In this document: positions 27,570 to 36,669 of the stretch, piece after piece | Layout: each line of letters opens with the position of its first letter | Position numbering within the stretch: the first letter of the stretch is position 1 | Assembly: GCA_964504335.1 (NCBI GenBank) | Contig: CAZDET010000052.1 | Coordinates: 1-37,475, forward strand | Reading direction: 5' to 3' | DNA from: CAZDET01 sp964504335 | GTDB lineage: Bacteria > Bacteroidota > Bacteroidia > Chitinophagales > Saprospiraceae | Length of the DNA stretch: 37,475 nt | Notes under the pieces: model-generated | Seen by the model: the letters and a program-made list of their open reading frames with translations, nothing else | What the model was told of the DNA's origin: nothing | Databases searched by the model: none | Position numbers and translations under genes: made by a program

Positions 27570-27583
27570 CCGCAAGAAAAGAC

Positions 27584-28411
27584 ATGTTTCGACTTACCGA
27601 TGTTGTTAAGAATTTGTTGATCCTCAACGTGCTCGTTTTTTTAGCCGTGCTATTGGATCAGAGTTTTGGTTCGCCTTTTGGGTTGCAAGATTTTCTCGCT
27701 CTGCACTATCCGGCGTCCGATCGATTCCAGCCCGTGCAGATTGCTACGCACTTTTTTATGCACGGGGGGTTGTTTCACATCTTCTTCAACATGTTTGCGC
27801 TGGCGATCTTCGGTCCGCCTTTGGAGACGCAGTGGGGGCCCAAGCGGTTTTTGTTTTATTATTTCGTGTGTGCCTTCGGCGCTGCGGCGCTGCACATGGC
27901 TTACAGTTGGTACGACTTCAGCCAGATGCAGGCGGCGATTGACGCGTTTCAGGCGAATCCGTCCGTGGCAGGTTTTCAGGAATACTTCGAAGGGGTTAGT
28001 TGGTCGGGCTTTCGCGGCAGCGATCAGCTGGTCAGCACACAGGCAGCGATTGAGCGCGGATTGTCGGGGGGAGCTAACCCACAGGCAGTAGAAGGAGCGG
28101 TGGAATTGATGTCTTCCTACCTTCAGGTGCGCATGGATGTGCCGGTGGTAGGGGCCTCGGGTGCCATATATGGATTGCTGCTGGCTTTTGGTATGTACTA
28201 TCCCAATGTGAAGCTCATGCTGATTTTCCTGCCGGTTCCGATCGCGGCGAAGTACTTCATCCCGATTATGATGGGGATCGAGCTCTTTTTGGGCTTTCAG
28301 CAGTACTCCTGGGATAACATTGCGCACTTCGCCCACCTTGGTGGAGCATTAACCGGATTCTTACTAATTTTGTACTGGCGAAAATTTGGCGCTCCCTGGC
28401 GTCCCGAATAG
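27584..28411 (+). CDS. Rhomboid-family intramembrane serine protease 1
   Basis: This 275-residue membrane protein has six hydrophobic segments and a rhomboid core: HGGLFHIFFNM at 60-70, catalytic Ser192 in GASGAIYG and catalytic His251 in HFAHLGGA. A non-hydrophobic insert of about 65 residues (about 113-180) separates the third and fourth helices, longer than the E. coli GlpG loop. It begins 14 bp after mutL and is followed by a second, different rhomboid. Substrates are unknown. The dyad makes protease activity likely. Confidence 0.92.
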   Translation: MFRLTDVVKNLLILNVLVFLAVLLDQSFGSPFGLQDFLALHYPASDRFQPVQIATHFFMHGGLFHIFFNMFALAIFGPPLETQWGPKRFLFYYFVCAFGAAALHMAYSWYDFSQMQAAIDAFQANPSVAGFQEYFEGVSWSGFRGSDQLVSTQAAIERGLSGGANPQAVEGAVELMSSYLQVRMDVPVVGASGAIYGLLLAFGMYYPNVKLMLIFLPVPIAAKYFIPIMMGIELFLGFQQYSWDNIAHFAHLGGALTGFLLILYWRKFGAPWRPE

Positions 28412-28473
28412 GACAACTACGAGCTAAGTATTTTGGTTATTTAGGTAATCGCACCATTTGAATTGGAAGGGGA

Positions 28474-29406
28474 ATGTTTGAGTCAATCTGGAAAGATGTA
28501 AGGGAGTTTAGTAACCGCAATACGGTTACTCGTCTCATTGCCATCAACGTCATAGTATTCTTAGGGATTAACTTGCTGTACGTCATTTTGCGCGTCGCTA
28601 CCAGTGATCCCATGCCCGATGCCTACGTGGCTATTCGCAACTCCTTTGCCGTCTCTTCCGAGTGGCTTCAAAACCTGATTCACCCCTGGGGGATCTTCAC
28701 CAGCATGATCCTGCACGAAGGATTCTGGCATATATTCTGGAATATGATCCTCTTTTACATGTTCGGCCGCATCGTCGGCGATCTGTTGGGGGATCGACGC
28801 ATTCTACCCCTTTATCTGCTCGGCGGACTGGCCGGTAATCTGATCTTTTTTCTTAGTGTCAACCTCCTTCCCTACGGCGGGGGTATTCCGCACTATGCCC
28901 TTGGAGCCAGTGGAGCCGTGATGGCCGTTGCCATGGCGGCCGGTGCGACGGCCCCCGATTATTACATCCGGCTCATCCTGCTCGGATCGATTAAGTTGAA
29001 GTACATCGTGGCGGTCCTGCTTTTGCTAGACATTATCAGCATCGGACGCAACATAAATACCGGGGGGCACTTTGCCCACCTTGGCGGAGCACTGATGGGC
29101 TACCTCTTCGCGACACAACTGCGCAGAGGGAACGACTTGTCGGAACCGGTAAACAACATTCTGGAACGCATCTCGTCTTTTTTCCGCGGAATCGTGCAGG
29201 AGCGCGGCCGCAAGCGCCCGGGCCCAAAGGTATCTTATCGCAACCCCAATCGCCGATCTGCGGCCGGCAACAACCGCCGCGATGGCAACAACTCCTCCCA
29301 CCAGGAAGAACTCGACGCTATTCTGGATAAAATCAAAGAGCGCGGCTACAATAGCCTGACCCAGGAGGAAAAGGATTTCTTGTTCAAGGCAAGCAATAAA
29401 GACTAG
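28474..29406 (+). CDS. Rhomboid-family intramembrane serine protease 2 with C-terminal tail
   Basis: The 310-residue product shows HEGFWHIFWNM at 81-91, catalytic Ser146 in GASGAVMAVAM and His202 in HFAHLGGAL. After the membrane part comes a basic, low-complexity linker (about 235-275, many Arg, Asn and Gly). A helical tail follows, ending in ILDKIKERGYNSLTQEEKDF, the DUF6576-like cap commonly found on Bacteroidota rhomboids. It differs strongly from the preceding rhomboid, so the pair is an old duplication or two independent family members. The gap between them is 62 bp. Confidence 0.92.
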   Translation: MFESIWKDVREFSNRNTVTRLIAINVIVFLGINLLYVILRVATSDPMPDAYVAIRNSFAVSSEWLQNLIHPWGIFTSMILHEGFWHIFWNMILFYMFGRIVGDLLGDRRILPLYLLGGLAGNLIFFLSVNLLPYGGGIPHYALGASGAVMAVAMAAGATAPDYYIRLILLGSIKLKYIVAVLLLLDIISIGRNINTGGHFAHLGGALMGYLFATQLRRGNDLSEPVNNILERISSFFRGIVQERGRKRPGPKVSYRNPNRRSAAGNNRRDGNNSSHQEELDAILDKIKERGYNSLTQEEKDFLFKASNKD

Positions 29407-29441
29407 CCCGCCCCCCTTGTACTATTACTGTTCACCCTAAA

Positions 29442-30476
29442 TTGCCGCCCTTGATCCGCTGGCTCAACCTGGGGGTCGTCCTGCTGACCCTCGTATCCTT
29501 CCTGACGCCCTTCGTTGCGCCGGATGCGTTCTGGCCGATATCGGCATTCGGGCCATTGGTGCTGTGGCTGCTGCTGCTTCAACTGCTTCTGATCGCTGTA
29601 TTTGGCTATTTCCGCAAGCGCATTGCCTGGCTCAATGTGGCCTGCCTGGCGGTAGGGAGCTTCCTGATTTTTCGGTTATTCGGGTTCAACGGCCAGTCGG
29701 ATATTCTGTCGGTACCCGCCGTGACGGTACTATCACTGAATACTCATTTCTTTTCTTCGCAGGGAAGCAAATGGCCACCCGAGGATATCCGGGCTGCCTT
29801 CGATACCTGGAAAGCGGATATCTACATGCTACAAGAGGCCGGAAGTGCGTACTTCTCCGGGCCCTATCGGCGCATTCTCACCATCGACTCCGATCATCCT
29901 TACTACTATAAACCCGATGGAAGCGGCCTGATGCTCGTGTCGCGCTACCCGCTAAAGCTCATCGATCAGCACAATACCACGAATAACGTGAACGGCTTTT
30001 TTGTGCTGGATGCGGAAACTCCGGTCGGCACCATTCGGTTGATCAATGCACATTTGCAATCCAATGCCATTACGGATATGGCGGATCAGATTGCCACAGA
30101 TGGCAATTTGCAACAACGCGATACCTGGAATACGATTCGGGGCATGTTCGGGCGCTACGCCAAGGCGGCCGAAAAGCGCGCCCAGCAGGCCCGGATGATT
30201 AAGGAAGTGGTGGACAGAAGCCCCCACCCGGTAATTCTGGGAGGGGATTTTAACGATGTGCCGGCTTCCTACGTCTATCACCTGCTGCGGAAAGATGGAC
30301 TGAAGGATGCTTTCCTGGAAGCAGGACGCGGCCTCGGCGTGACCTTTGCAGGGAGCTTGCCGGGATTGCGCATCGATTACCTGATGGCCAGCCCCGAATT
30401 GCAGGTGACGGACTTTCAACGCTTTGAAGCGGACTTCAGCGACCACTACTCCATCCAGGCCACGTTTTCTAAGTAG
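29442..30476 (+). CDS. Endonuclease/exonuclease/phosphatase-fold membrane protein
   Basis: The 344-residue protein has three N-terminal membrane helices (about 7-25, 30-53, 60-78) and then an EEP domain from about residue 100. Conserved blocks are VLSLNTHFF, DIYMLQEAG (metal-binding Glu), LINAHLQSNA, ILGGDFNDVP, RIDYLM and the catalytic SDHY near the C-terminus. The domain probably faces the periplasm and could act on nucleic acid, a phospholipid head group or a sugar phosphate. Start is a TTG at 29442; no in-frame ATG precedes the first helix. It ends 53 bp before cysS. Confidence 0.88.
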   Translation: MPPLIRWLNLGVVLLTLVSFLTPFVAPDAFWPISAFGPLVLWLLLLQLLLIAVFGYFRKRIAWLNVACLAVGSFLIFRLFGFNGQSDILSVPAVTVLSLNTHFFSSQGSKWPPEDIRAAFDTWKADIYMLQEAGSAYFSGPYRRILTIDSDHPYYYKPDGSGLMLVSRYPLKLIDQHNTTNNVNGFFVLDAETPVGTIRLINAHLQSNAITDMADQIATDGNLQQRDTWNTIRGMFGRYAKAAEKRAQQARMIKEVVDRSPHPVILGGDFNDVPASYVYHLLRKDGLKDAFLEAGRGLGVTFAGSLPGLRIDYLMASPELQVTDFQRFEADFSDHYSIQATFSK

Positions 30477-30529
30477 AACTCCTTATTTTCGCCCCGCCTT
30501 ACCGAATCTACAGATTGATAGCTATTACC

Positions 30530-32017
30530 ATGAAGCGCGAACTTACATTGTACAACAGTTTATCGAGGCAAAAAGAAGTCTTCAAGCCCCTGCAGGCGGG
30601 TTACATTGGTATGTACGTCTGCGGGCCCACCGTCTACAACGATGTGCACCTCGGCAACTGCCGTACGTTCGTGAGCTTCGATATCATCTATCGCTATCTG
30701 AGATACCTCGGGTACAAAGTGCGCTACGTGCGCAACATCACGGATGTCGGCCACCTGCTGGACGACGGGGAAGACCGCATGTCGAAAGGGGCGCGCCTCG
30801 AACAACTCGAGCCGATGGAGGTCGCCCAGAAGTATTCCAACAGCTTTCAGGCGATGATGCGCATCTTCAATACCCTCGAGCCGAGCATCGAGCCGCGGGC
30901 GTCTGGTCACATCATCGAGCAGATCGAAATGGTGCAGGCTATTATCGACCATGGGTTCGCTTACGAGGTTAACGGATCGGTCTACTTCGATACCCAAAAA
31001 TTTCAGGAAGAAAAAGGTTCTTACGGCGATCTATCGGGTCGCAAAATGGACGAACTGCTCGCCGAATCGCGCGAACTGAAAAACCAGGGCGAAAAGCGGG
31101 CACCTTCGGATTTTGCGATTTGGATGAATGCGGCTCCCGAACACATCATGCGCTGGCATAGCCCCTGGGGAGAAGGATTTCCCGGCTGGCACCTCGAGTG
31201 CTCGGCAATGAGCACGCGCTACCTCGGCGCCGAATTCGACATTCACGGTGGCGGCAACGACCTCAAGTTTCCGCACCACGAAAACGAAGTAGCCCAAAAT
31301 GTGGCGTCTTGCAACCATAGCGGTGCCCGCTACTGGCTCCATACGAATATGCTGTTGCTCAATGGGAGAAAAATGTCGAAGAGCGATGGCAATACCGTCT
31401 CGCCCCAACAATTATTCACCGGCGATAGCGAGCACCTGAGCAAGGGTTACTCGCCGATGGTCGTTCGCTTCTTTATGCTCCAGGCCCACTACCGCAGCCC
31501 CCTCGACCTGACGGATGATGCGCTGCTAGCTGCAGAGAAAGGCTATCACCGCTTGATGGACGCCTACGCTACACTCCAGCAATTGGAAGCGAAAGGCAAA
31601 GGGGGCGAGCTCGATGAAGAACTGAAGCAATTAGTCGAAGCCGCTTTCCAGGAAATGGATGACGACTTCAACACGCCAAAGGCGCTGGCCCGCTTATTTG
31701 AACTGGTACCCAAAATCAATGGACTGAAAGGAGGGCAGTTGGATATCAGCACCGTTAGCGCCCAAACCATTCAGCACCTTCAGACGGCGATAACGAGCCT
31801 GATCGAAGATGTTCTCGGCCTTCTCCCCGAGTCGGCCACCCAAGACAACGGCGCGGATTCCCTGCTGGACGGTGTCATGCACCTCTTGCTCGACCTCCGC
31901 CAGGAAGCACGCTCCAACAAAGACTGGGCTACCTCCGATAAAATCCGGGACGGCCTCCAGGAAATCGGTATCCAGGTGAAGGATGGGAAGGAAGGGGCGA
32001 GTTGGTCTAAGTCATAG
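30530..32017 (+). CDS. cysS: Cysteinyl-tRNA synthetase
   Basis: This class I synthetase charges tRNA-Cys. The 495-residue product has the zinc-site Cys31 in MYVCGPTVYNDVHLGN, whose HLGN replaces HIGH, then ECSAMS and HHENE blocks that complete the zinc site, and the KMSKS loop at about 281-285 in GRKMSKSDGN. I chose the ATG at 30530; an upstream TTG at 30515 would add only MIAIT. The C-terminal anticodon-binding helices end with WATSDKIRDGLQEIGIQVKD, the common family ending. Confidence 0.96.
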   Translation: MKRELTLYNSLSRQKEVFKPLQAGYIGMYVCGPTVYNDVHLGNCRTFVSFDIIYRYLRYLGYKVRYVRNITDVGHLLDDGEDRMSKGARLEQLEPMEVAQKYSNSFQAMMRIFNTLEPSIEPRASGHIIEQIEMVQAIIDHGFAYEVNGSVYFDTQKFQEEKGSYGDLSGRKMDELLAESRELKNQGEKRAPSDFAIWMNAAPEHIMRWHSPWGEGFPGWHLECSAMSTRYLGAEFDIHGGGNDLKFPHHENEVAQNVASCNHSGARYWLHTNMLLLNGRKMSKSDGNTVSPQQLFTGDSEHLSKGYSPMVVRFFMLQAHYRSPLDLTDDALLAAEKGYHRLMDAYATLQQLEAKGKGGELDEELKQLVEAAFQEMDDDFNTPKALARLFELVPKINGLKGGQLDISTVSAQTIQHLQTAITSLIEDVLGLLPESATQDNGADSLLDGVMHLLLDLRQEARSNKDWATSDKIRDGLQEIGIQVKDGKEGASWSKS

Positions 32018-32029
32018 ACCGATTCTAAG

Positions 32030-32107
32030 TATTAGAAATTAGATTTTAGTGGAGTACCTGTATTCTCTTTACTTAAGGACTACCTTTCTAAGATCTAAAG
32101 TCTAATA
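32030..32107. repeat. Imperfect inverted repeat between convergent genes
   Basis: TATTAGAAATTAGATTTTAG (32030-32049) and CTAAGATCTAAAGTCTAATA (32088-32107) are inverted copies with three mismatches in 20, separated by 38 bp. They fill the gap between the convergent cysS and S41 protease genes. The arms may end transcription or form part of a mobile small repeat. A third copy lies at 37456-37475. Confidence 0.6.
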
Positions 32108-32108
32108 C

Positions 32109-33737
32109 CTACTTTAAAATTTTCTCATACCCTCCCCGATCACTCAAAATCTTGATGGCTTCCTTGATTTCCTGATCGTTGCGCAGGCCCATGCGGGTGG
32201 CACCTACTTTGTAGTAGTAGCGGGCTGCAATTTCTTTTTCGATCAGGTCGATTAATTCATCGCGGGCTTCCTCGATGACGTTGCGCTGGGTGGCGTCGAT
32301 TTTGGCACTAAGCTGGGCGATTTCCTTGTCGACGGTCAGGCCTTCTTCCCTGGATTGTTCCAATGCCCGGAGGAGGAGTTTTTCGCTTTCGCTTTCGTAG
32401 GAGAATGCGCGTTCCTCGAGGTACTGCATAAAATTCGGCCAGTCGTTGAATTTGAAGCTGGCAACAGAGTCGATGGTTGGATGGTCCAGGGTCCATTCGG
32501 TGACGTAGTCGAATAGGATGAATTCATCGACGAGGGCTTTGATTACTCCTTCGTCGGAGGCTTTTTCTACGCGAATGTCCGGTGCTACGCCACCGCCGTC
32601 GAGTACGGTGCGGCCGGCGCGCGTCTTGAATTTGGCGCGTTGGTCGTCGGGAATATCGAGGGGCTCTCCGTCTTCGTACTCGACACTTTGGATACACCGC
32701 TGACTCGGAATGTAGTATTTGGCGGTGGTGATTTTTACCCGGGAGTTAAAGCCGATGTCCAGTACGTTTTGCACCAATCCCTTTCCGTAAGAGCGCTGAC
32801 CGATCAGCACGGCCCGATCCAAATCCTGGAGGGCGCCGCTGACAATTTCGGAAGCCGAGGCCGAGCGCTTGTTGATGAGCACGGCTACGGGAATATCCAA
32901 ATCTAACGCATTATTGGTAGTCGTGTAGGTGCGGTCCCGCTCCTTCACCTTACCTCTGGTGGAAACGACCACCTCGTTTTTCGGGATAAAAATATTGACG
33001 ATATCCACGGCTTCATTGAGCAAACCGCCTCCGTTGTTGCGCAAATCGAGGACGATCCCTTTCAATTGAGGATACTCCGCTTTCATCTCCGAAACGGCCC
33101 TGCGCACATTGCGGGCCGCGTCGCGCGTGAAGGTGGTGAGGGCCACGTAGCCCATATCCCCTTCGATTAGGCCGTAGTAAGGCACATTGGGTACCTCGAC
33201 TTCTCCACGGGTCAGGGTAATGTCGATGGGTTTCTTGGTACCGGGGCGCTGCACCTCGAAGACTACTGTTGTATTCGGAGTGCCTTTGAGCAGGGCGTTC
33301 ACTTCTTCGACGGTCTTCCCTTTGGCATCCAGACCATTAATCGACAGAATGCGATCGCCGATCTTCAGTCCGGCCTTGTCGGCGGGTTGGTCCTGGTATA
33401 AATCGACGATAGTGACGTAGTCGCCGATCCGCTCACTGCTGGCACCGATGCCGCTGTACTGCCCCTCCACCTGGAAGCGGTATCCTTCAATGTCCGATTC
33501 ACTGATGTAGTTGGTGTAGGGGTCCAGAGAGCCCACCATCGCGTCGATCCCCGTGCGCATGAGCCGGCCGGGGTCGAGATCATCCACGTAGTAGGTGTTG
33601 AGTTCTTTGTAAAGACCCGCGAAAATTTGCAGGTTTTTACTGATTTCGAAATACTTATCCTTTACGGGGCTGAGGGTCGATGCCAGGGTAAGCACGACCA
33701 GCGATAGGAGCAGCAGGGAGCGGACGATGAATTTCAT
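32109..33737 (-). CDS. S41-family C-terminal processing protease (CtpA/Prc-like)
   Basis: This 542-residue envelope protease starts with a signal or anchor helix (about 4-22). A PDZ domain at about 88-172 recognises substrate C-termini. The S41 core has LDLRNNGGG (230-237), Ser294 in NKRSASASEIVSG and Lys319 in GQRSYGKGLVQ; their spacing of 25 residues matches the Ser/Lys dyad of CtpB and Prc. A long C-terminal helical region of about 150 residues follows. Typical roles are processing or turnover of envelope proteins. It is transcribed alone, running into the convergent cysS gene. Confidence 0.94.
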   Translation of the reverse strand: MKFIVRSLLLLSLVVLTLASTLSPVKDKYFEISKNLQIFAGLYKELNTYYVDDLDPGRLMRTGIDAMVGSLDPYTNYISESDIEGYRFQVEGQYSGIGASSERIGDYVTIVDLYQDQPADKAGLKIGDRILSINGLDAKGKTVEEVNALLKGTPNTTVVFEVQRPGTKKPIDITLTRGEVEVPNVPYYGLIEGDMGYVALTTFTRDAARNVRRAVSEMKAEYPQLKGIVLDLRNNGGGLLNEAVDIVNIFIPKNEVVVSTRGKVKERDRTYTTTNNALDLDIPVAVLINKRSASASEIVSGALQDLDRAVLIGQRSYGKGLVQNVLDIGFNSRVKITTAKYYIPSQRCIQSVEYEDGEPLDIPDDQRAKFKTRAGRTVLDGGGVAPDIRVEKASDEGVIKALVDEFILFDYVTEWTLDHPTIDSVASFKFNDWPNFMQYLEERAFSYESESEKLLLRALEQSREEGLTVDKEIAQLSAKIDATQRNVIEEARDELIDLIEKEIAARYYYKVGATRMGLRNDQEIKEAIKILSDRGGYEKILK

Positions 33738-33923
33738 AGGTACCTATTGAATGAGTAGCCGCTTGGAATGAAGGGCCGTATTATTGGAAACGGATGAAGG
33801 GGCGGGTTGTTATGTAATGGGGTAATTCTGTAATGTTGTAATGCTTTAAGGCGATTCTGGCGAATCGCTTTTAGTACTTAAAGTATTAAGGGAGGTGTCG
33901 TCAGACACGACTTACAGCATTAC
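33738..33923. other. Intergenic with 8-bp tandem words and a hairpin
   Basis: The 186-bp gap between the S41 protease start and the alpha/beta hydrolase stop holds four 8-bp near-repeats (GTAATGGG, GTAATTCT, GTAATGTT, GTAATGCT at 33814-33845). After them comes a 7-bp hairpin (GCGATTC 33851-33857, GAATCGC 33862-33868) and a smaller one (GTGTCG...CGAC near 33895-33910). The hairpins could end the hydrolase message; the repeats could be protein-binding sites upstream of the protease gene. Confidence 0.4.
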
Positions 33924-34688
33924 TCAATTATTCAAAAAACCGAGTACCAGTTCGGAGAGTTGCTGAGGTGCATCGGCGTGCACCCAGTGGCCGGCTTCGG
34001 CAACGGTAGCGAGCTGTGCGCGGGGGAATACCGCCTGGATGGCCGGCCAATCATCGTCGGTGACGTAACTACTCTTTCCGCCGCGGATAAATAGGGCCTC
34101 TTTTTCGTAGGGGGTAGATGATTCGATAGGGGCTAGAATATTGGTGTAATCCCGGTACAGTACGGGCAGGTTCATTTTCCATTCATACCCTCTTTCCTTG
34201 GTGCGGACCAGGTTTTTCAGCAGGAACTGGCGGATACTGCGATCTTCGATTTCGGGGGCTAGTGCGGCTTCGGCTGCTTTGCGATCCTTCAACGAAGTCA
34301 GGTCCAGATCAAATAGAGCCTTGAAAATGCTCCCATGCCGATTCGGATTGGCGCGGATGCCGATGTCGACTACCACGAGTCGATCGACCATATCCGGATA
34401 GTGCAAAGCGAACTCCATAACCGTTTTACCGCCCATCGAGTGCCCCAGCAGGTGGGCATGGTATACCCAGTGGTGCTCCAGAAACTCCTTGAGATCCTCG
34501 GCCATGGACGGGTAATCCATGTGGTCGACCTTGGGCGAGCGGCCGTGGTTGCGTTGATCGACCAGGAACACGGTGTAGTGATCGGCCCACCGCCTGCCGA
34601 GGGTTTGCCAGTTGTCGAGTGTACCGAATAAACCGTGCAAAATGATCAGAGGAGGTCCTTGCCCGAATGACTTAAAGTTGAGCTCCAT
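33924..34688 (-). CDS. Alpha/beta hydrolase, YbfF-like esterase
   Basis: The 254-residue protein is an alpha/beta-fold hydrolase. The oxyanion loop is LHGLFGTLDNW, the nucleophile Ser84 lies in GHSMGGKT, and the catalytic His is in AGHWVHADAP near the C-terminus. DQRNHGRSP is typical of the YbfF esterase subfamily. Small cytoplasmic esterase activity is likely; the natural substrate is unknown. It lies 8 bp after the small hypothetical gene, so these two share a message. Confidence 0.9.
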   Translation of the reverse strand: MELNFKSFGQGPPLIILHGLFGTLDNWQTLGRRWADHYTVFLVDQRNHGRSPKVDHMDYPSMAEDLKEFLEHHWVYHAHLLGHSMGGKTVMEFALHYPDMVDRLVVVDIGIRANPNRHGSIFKALFDLDLTSLKDRKAAEAALAPEIEDRSIRQFLLKNLVRTKERGYEWKMNLPVLYRDYTNILAPIESSTPYEKEALFIRGGKSSYVTDDDWPAIQAVFPRAQLATVAEAGHWVHADAPQQLSELVLGFLNN

Positions 34689-34696
34689 TCTGCAAA

Positions 34697-35050
34697 TTAC
34701 TCCTCCTCGTTGTCGTAGCCCACATCGACCGTATCCACCACGATGAATTGGATATTGTAGTCGCAGTGTTTTTTAAAGGTCTCGAAGGAGCGATCGTTCG
34801 GCCACTTGTCTTCGTCGGGGATCCAATCTTCGAGCATCGTTTCGAGAAAGGGCAGGTAATTTTTTTCTAACCAGTTTTCCGCTTCTAGTACATCTTCGAA
34901 CTCGGGAGTGAGGTACACGTAGGCGCTGTCGTTAATGTCGAGGGTATCGAAATCGGTGTAATCATCCGGATAAATTTGATTGGTCAATTCGACAAAGGCC
35001 CGTGAGCGGGTGATGATGAGAGCGTTGCGATTGATATCGAATAGTTCCAT
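34697..35050 (-). CDS. Conserved acidic hypothetical protein
   Basis: From the ATG at 35050 the product is 117 residues. It begins MELFDINRNALIITRSRAF, which looks like the opening of an uncharacterised protein family I believe is widespread in Bacteroidota. It is acidic, with a DYTDFDTLDINDSAYVYLTPEF centre and an acidic tail. No signal peptide, membrane helix or catalytic motif is visible. A longer frame starting at 35146 would overlap the methyltransferase gene, so I prefer 35050. It sits between the methyltransferase and hydrolase genes, close enough to be co-transcribed. Confidence 0.72.
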   Translation of the reverse strand: MELFDINRNALIITRSRAFVELTNQIYPDDYTDFDTLDINDSAYVYLTPEFEDVLEAENWLEKNYLPFLETMLEDWIPDEDKWPNDRSFETFKKHCDYNIQFIVVDTVDVGYDNEEE

Positions 35051-35121
35051 ACCGGTTATGCTAAGCGTTTGGTTAGAGGATAGCTTCCAGCAAATGTCGT
35101 CAAATGTTCCAGACCCGGAAG

Positions 35122-36024
35122 TCATCCTGGGGGAAATATTTCCCAACAGGCATGGATTTTTTTATTCCGGAAATCTGGCGGCACGGTTTCCCGGCTAATT
35201 TCCCGGATACGGGACGTTTGGATCGCGGCTTCGTCGAGTTTGAAGCGCCGGAAATTAGTTGAAAAGAAGAGGCGTCCTTCCGGTTGCAGGCGGTTGAGGC
35301 ACTGATTGATGAGTTGGGCATGATCGCGCTGAACGTCCAGGATGGAGTGCATTGCCTTGGAGTTGGAAAAGGTTGGCGGGTCGAGTACGATCAGGTCAAA
35401 TCGCTCACCGACCGGTTGTTGGAGCCACTGCAACACGTCGGCCCGCTCAAACCGGTGTTGGTTGCCGGTCAGTTCATTGATTGCCAGATTGCGTTGGGCC
35501 CAGTCGAGGTAGGTATTCGACAGGTCGATGGTCAGTGTGCCCAATGCGCCTCCGGCGGCTGCGTAGACGGTGAAGGAACCGGTATAGGCAAACAGGTTGA
35601 GCATTCGTTTACCCATCGAATGCTGCCGCACGCGCTCGCGCGTCTGCCGATGGTCGAGAAAGAGGCCGGTATCGAGGTAATCGGTCAAATTGACGAGGAA
35701 GCGCAGCCCACCTTCCCGTACGACGTACTCTTTTCCCGTTTCCATGCGCTTTTCGTATTGCTGATCGCCCGATTGGGGCTGGCGTTCTTTGAAAAACAGA
35801 TGGTCGGCGGGGATTTCCAGTGCGCGCAGGATGGCCTGCTTGCACTCGTAGCGCCATCCGCGCCGGGTTTCCGGTTCCCACTCGCGGGGACGGTAATATT
35901 CGGCCACGTGCACGAACTGCTCGTAGCGGTCGACCGCAAAGGGAAACTCGGGGATATCCGCATCGTAGATGCGGTAGCAATAAATCTCCTGCCGCCTGGC
36001 CCACTTGCCAAAGTGGCGCGCCAT
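35122..36024 (-). CDS. RlmK-like class I SAM-dependent rRNA methyltransferase
   Basis: The protein resembles the RlmK half of E. coli RlmKL, which makes m7G2069 in 23S rRNA. Visible are MARHFGKWARRQEIYCYRIYDADIPE at the N-terminus (split here: the first half ends KWARRQ), the SAM-binding NLFAYTGSFTVYAA block, IDLSNTYLDWAQRN (acidic ribose ligand), and the catalytic DPPTFSNSK. The start is uncertain: the ATG at 36024 is the first after the RDD gene, but the residues before it (FENRLRK) are also family-like, so the true start may be an ATG at 36147 that overlaps the RDD gene by 68 bp, or a rare codon. The rRNA target is inferred. Confidence 0.85.
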   Translation of the reverse strand: MARHFGKWARRQEIYCYRIYDADIPEFPFAVDRYEQFVHVAEYYRPREWEPETRRGWRYECKQAILRALEIPADHLFFKERQPQSGDQQYEKRMETGKEYVVREGGLRFLVNLTDYLDTGLFLDHRQTRERVRQHSMGKRMLNLFAYTGSFTVYAAAGGALGTLTIDLSNTYLDWAQRNLAINELTGNQHRFERADVLQWLQQPVGERFDLIVLDPPTFSNSKAMHSILDVQRDHAQLINQCLNRLQPEGRLFFSTNFRRFKLDEAAIQTSRIREISRETVPPDFRNKKIHACWEIFPPG

Positions 36025-36079
36025 TTTACGCAGCCGGTTTTCGAAAGGGCGGAAATCCGTATCGATGCCGAAAACGGAC

Positions 36080-36643
36080 CTAGCTTTTCGACTTGTGAAT
36101 GACGTAGGTCGGAACGAACCGGTCGTGCAGCGCTTGGTTCTTAGCATCGAAGGCAACCACAAGACAAGAAATGAGTAAGGGAATCGTCAGGAAGTTGACC
36201 CAAAGCGGCTGGTAATTTTGTTGAAGAGCACTCATTTCCACAAAGGAATCCGCTGCCAGGTAATCGGCACTCTGCAACATCAAAAACTGGAAATAGAAGG
36301 TGATGATGTTCGGAAGGATGGAAAGTACATTGCGGTACACGCTTTGGCCGAGGCTCATCGCGCTTCCGTCGGACTTGATCACCTGAATTTTCATGGCCAT
36401 CTTTCCAACGGTTGCCTTGTATTCCGATTCCATTATTACTTTGTACAGCAATGAAATAACGGCAACTACAAAAAGCAGCCAAATCGCCTTCAGGTTGAAT
36501 ATGTTGTAAAAGCTCAGCCCGATGATGGGAAGCAGAACGACGAAGTCGATCAGAGAAGCGGCCACACGCGTCCAGAAGGAGGCGTATTTAACATCGGCCC
36601 CTGATGCGGCATCGATCATTCCGGAGTCTAGTGCATTCGACAT
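36080..36643 (-). CDS. RDD-family membrane protein
   Basis: The 187-residue protein has an RDD-type core. After a short N-terminal tail, FWTRVAASLIDFVVL holds the Arg and Asp of the motif, followed by hydrophobic helices at about 30-48, 52-68, 120-140 and 148-165, and a closing QALHDRFVPTYVI with the third Asp. RDD proteins are small integral membrane proteins; some have been tied to Na+/H+ exchange, but no function is assigned here. It diverges from recX across 26 bp. Confidence 0.87.
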   Translation of the reverse strand: MSNALDSGMIDAASGADVKYASFWTRVAASLIDFVVLLPIIGLSFYNIFNLKAIWLLFVVAVISLLYKVIMESEYKATVGKMAMKIQVIKSDGSAMSLGQSVYRNVLSILPNIITFYFQFLMLQSADYLAADSFVEMSALQQNYQPLWVNFLTIPLLISCLVVAFDAKNQALHDRFVPTYVIHKSKS

Positions 36644-36669
36644 AATGGATGGGTATTTAGATCAATTCA

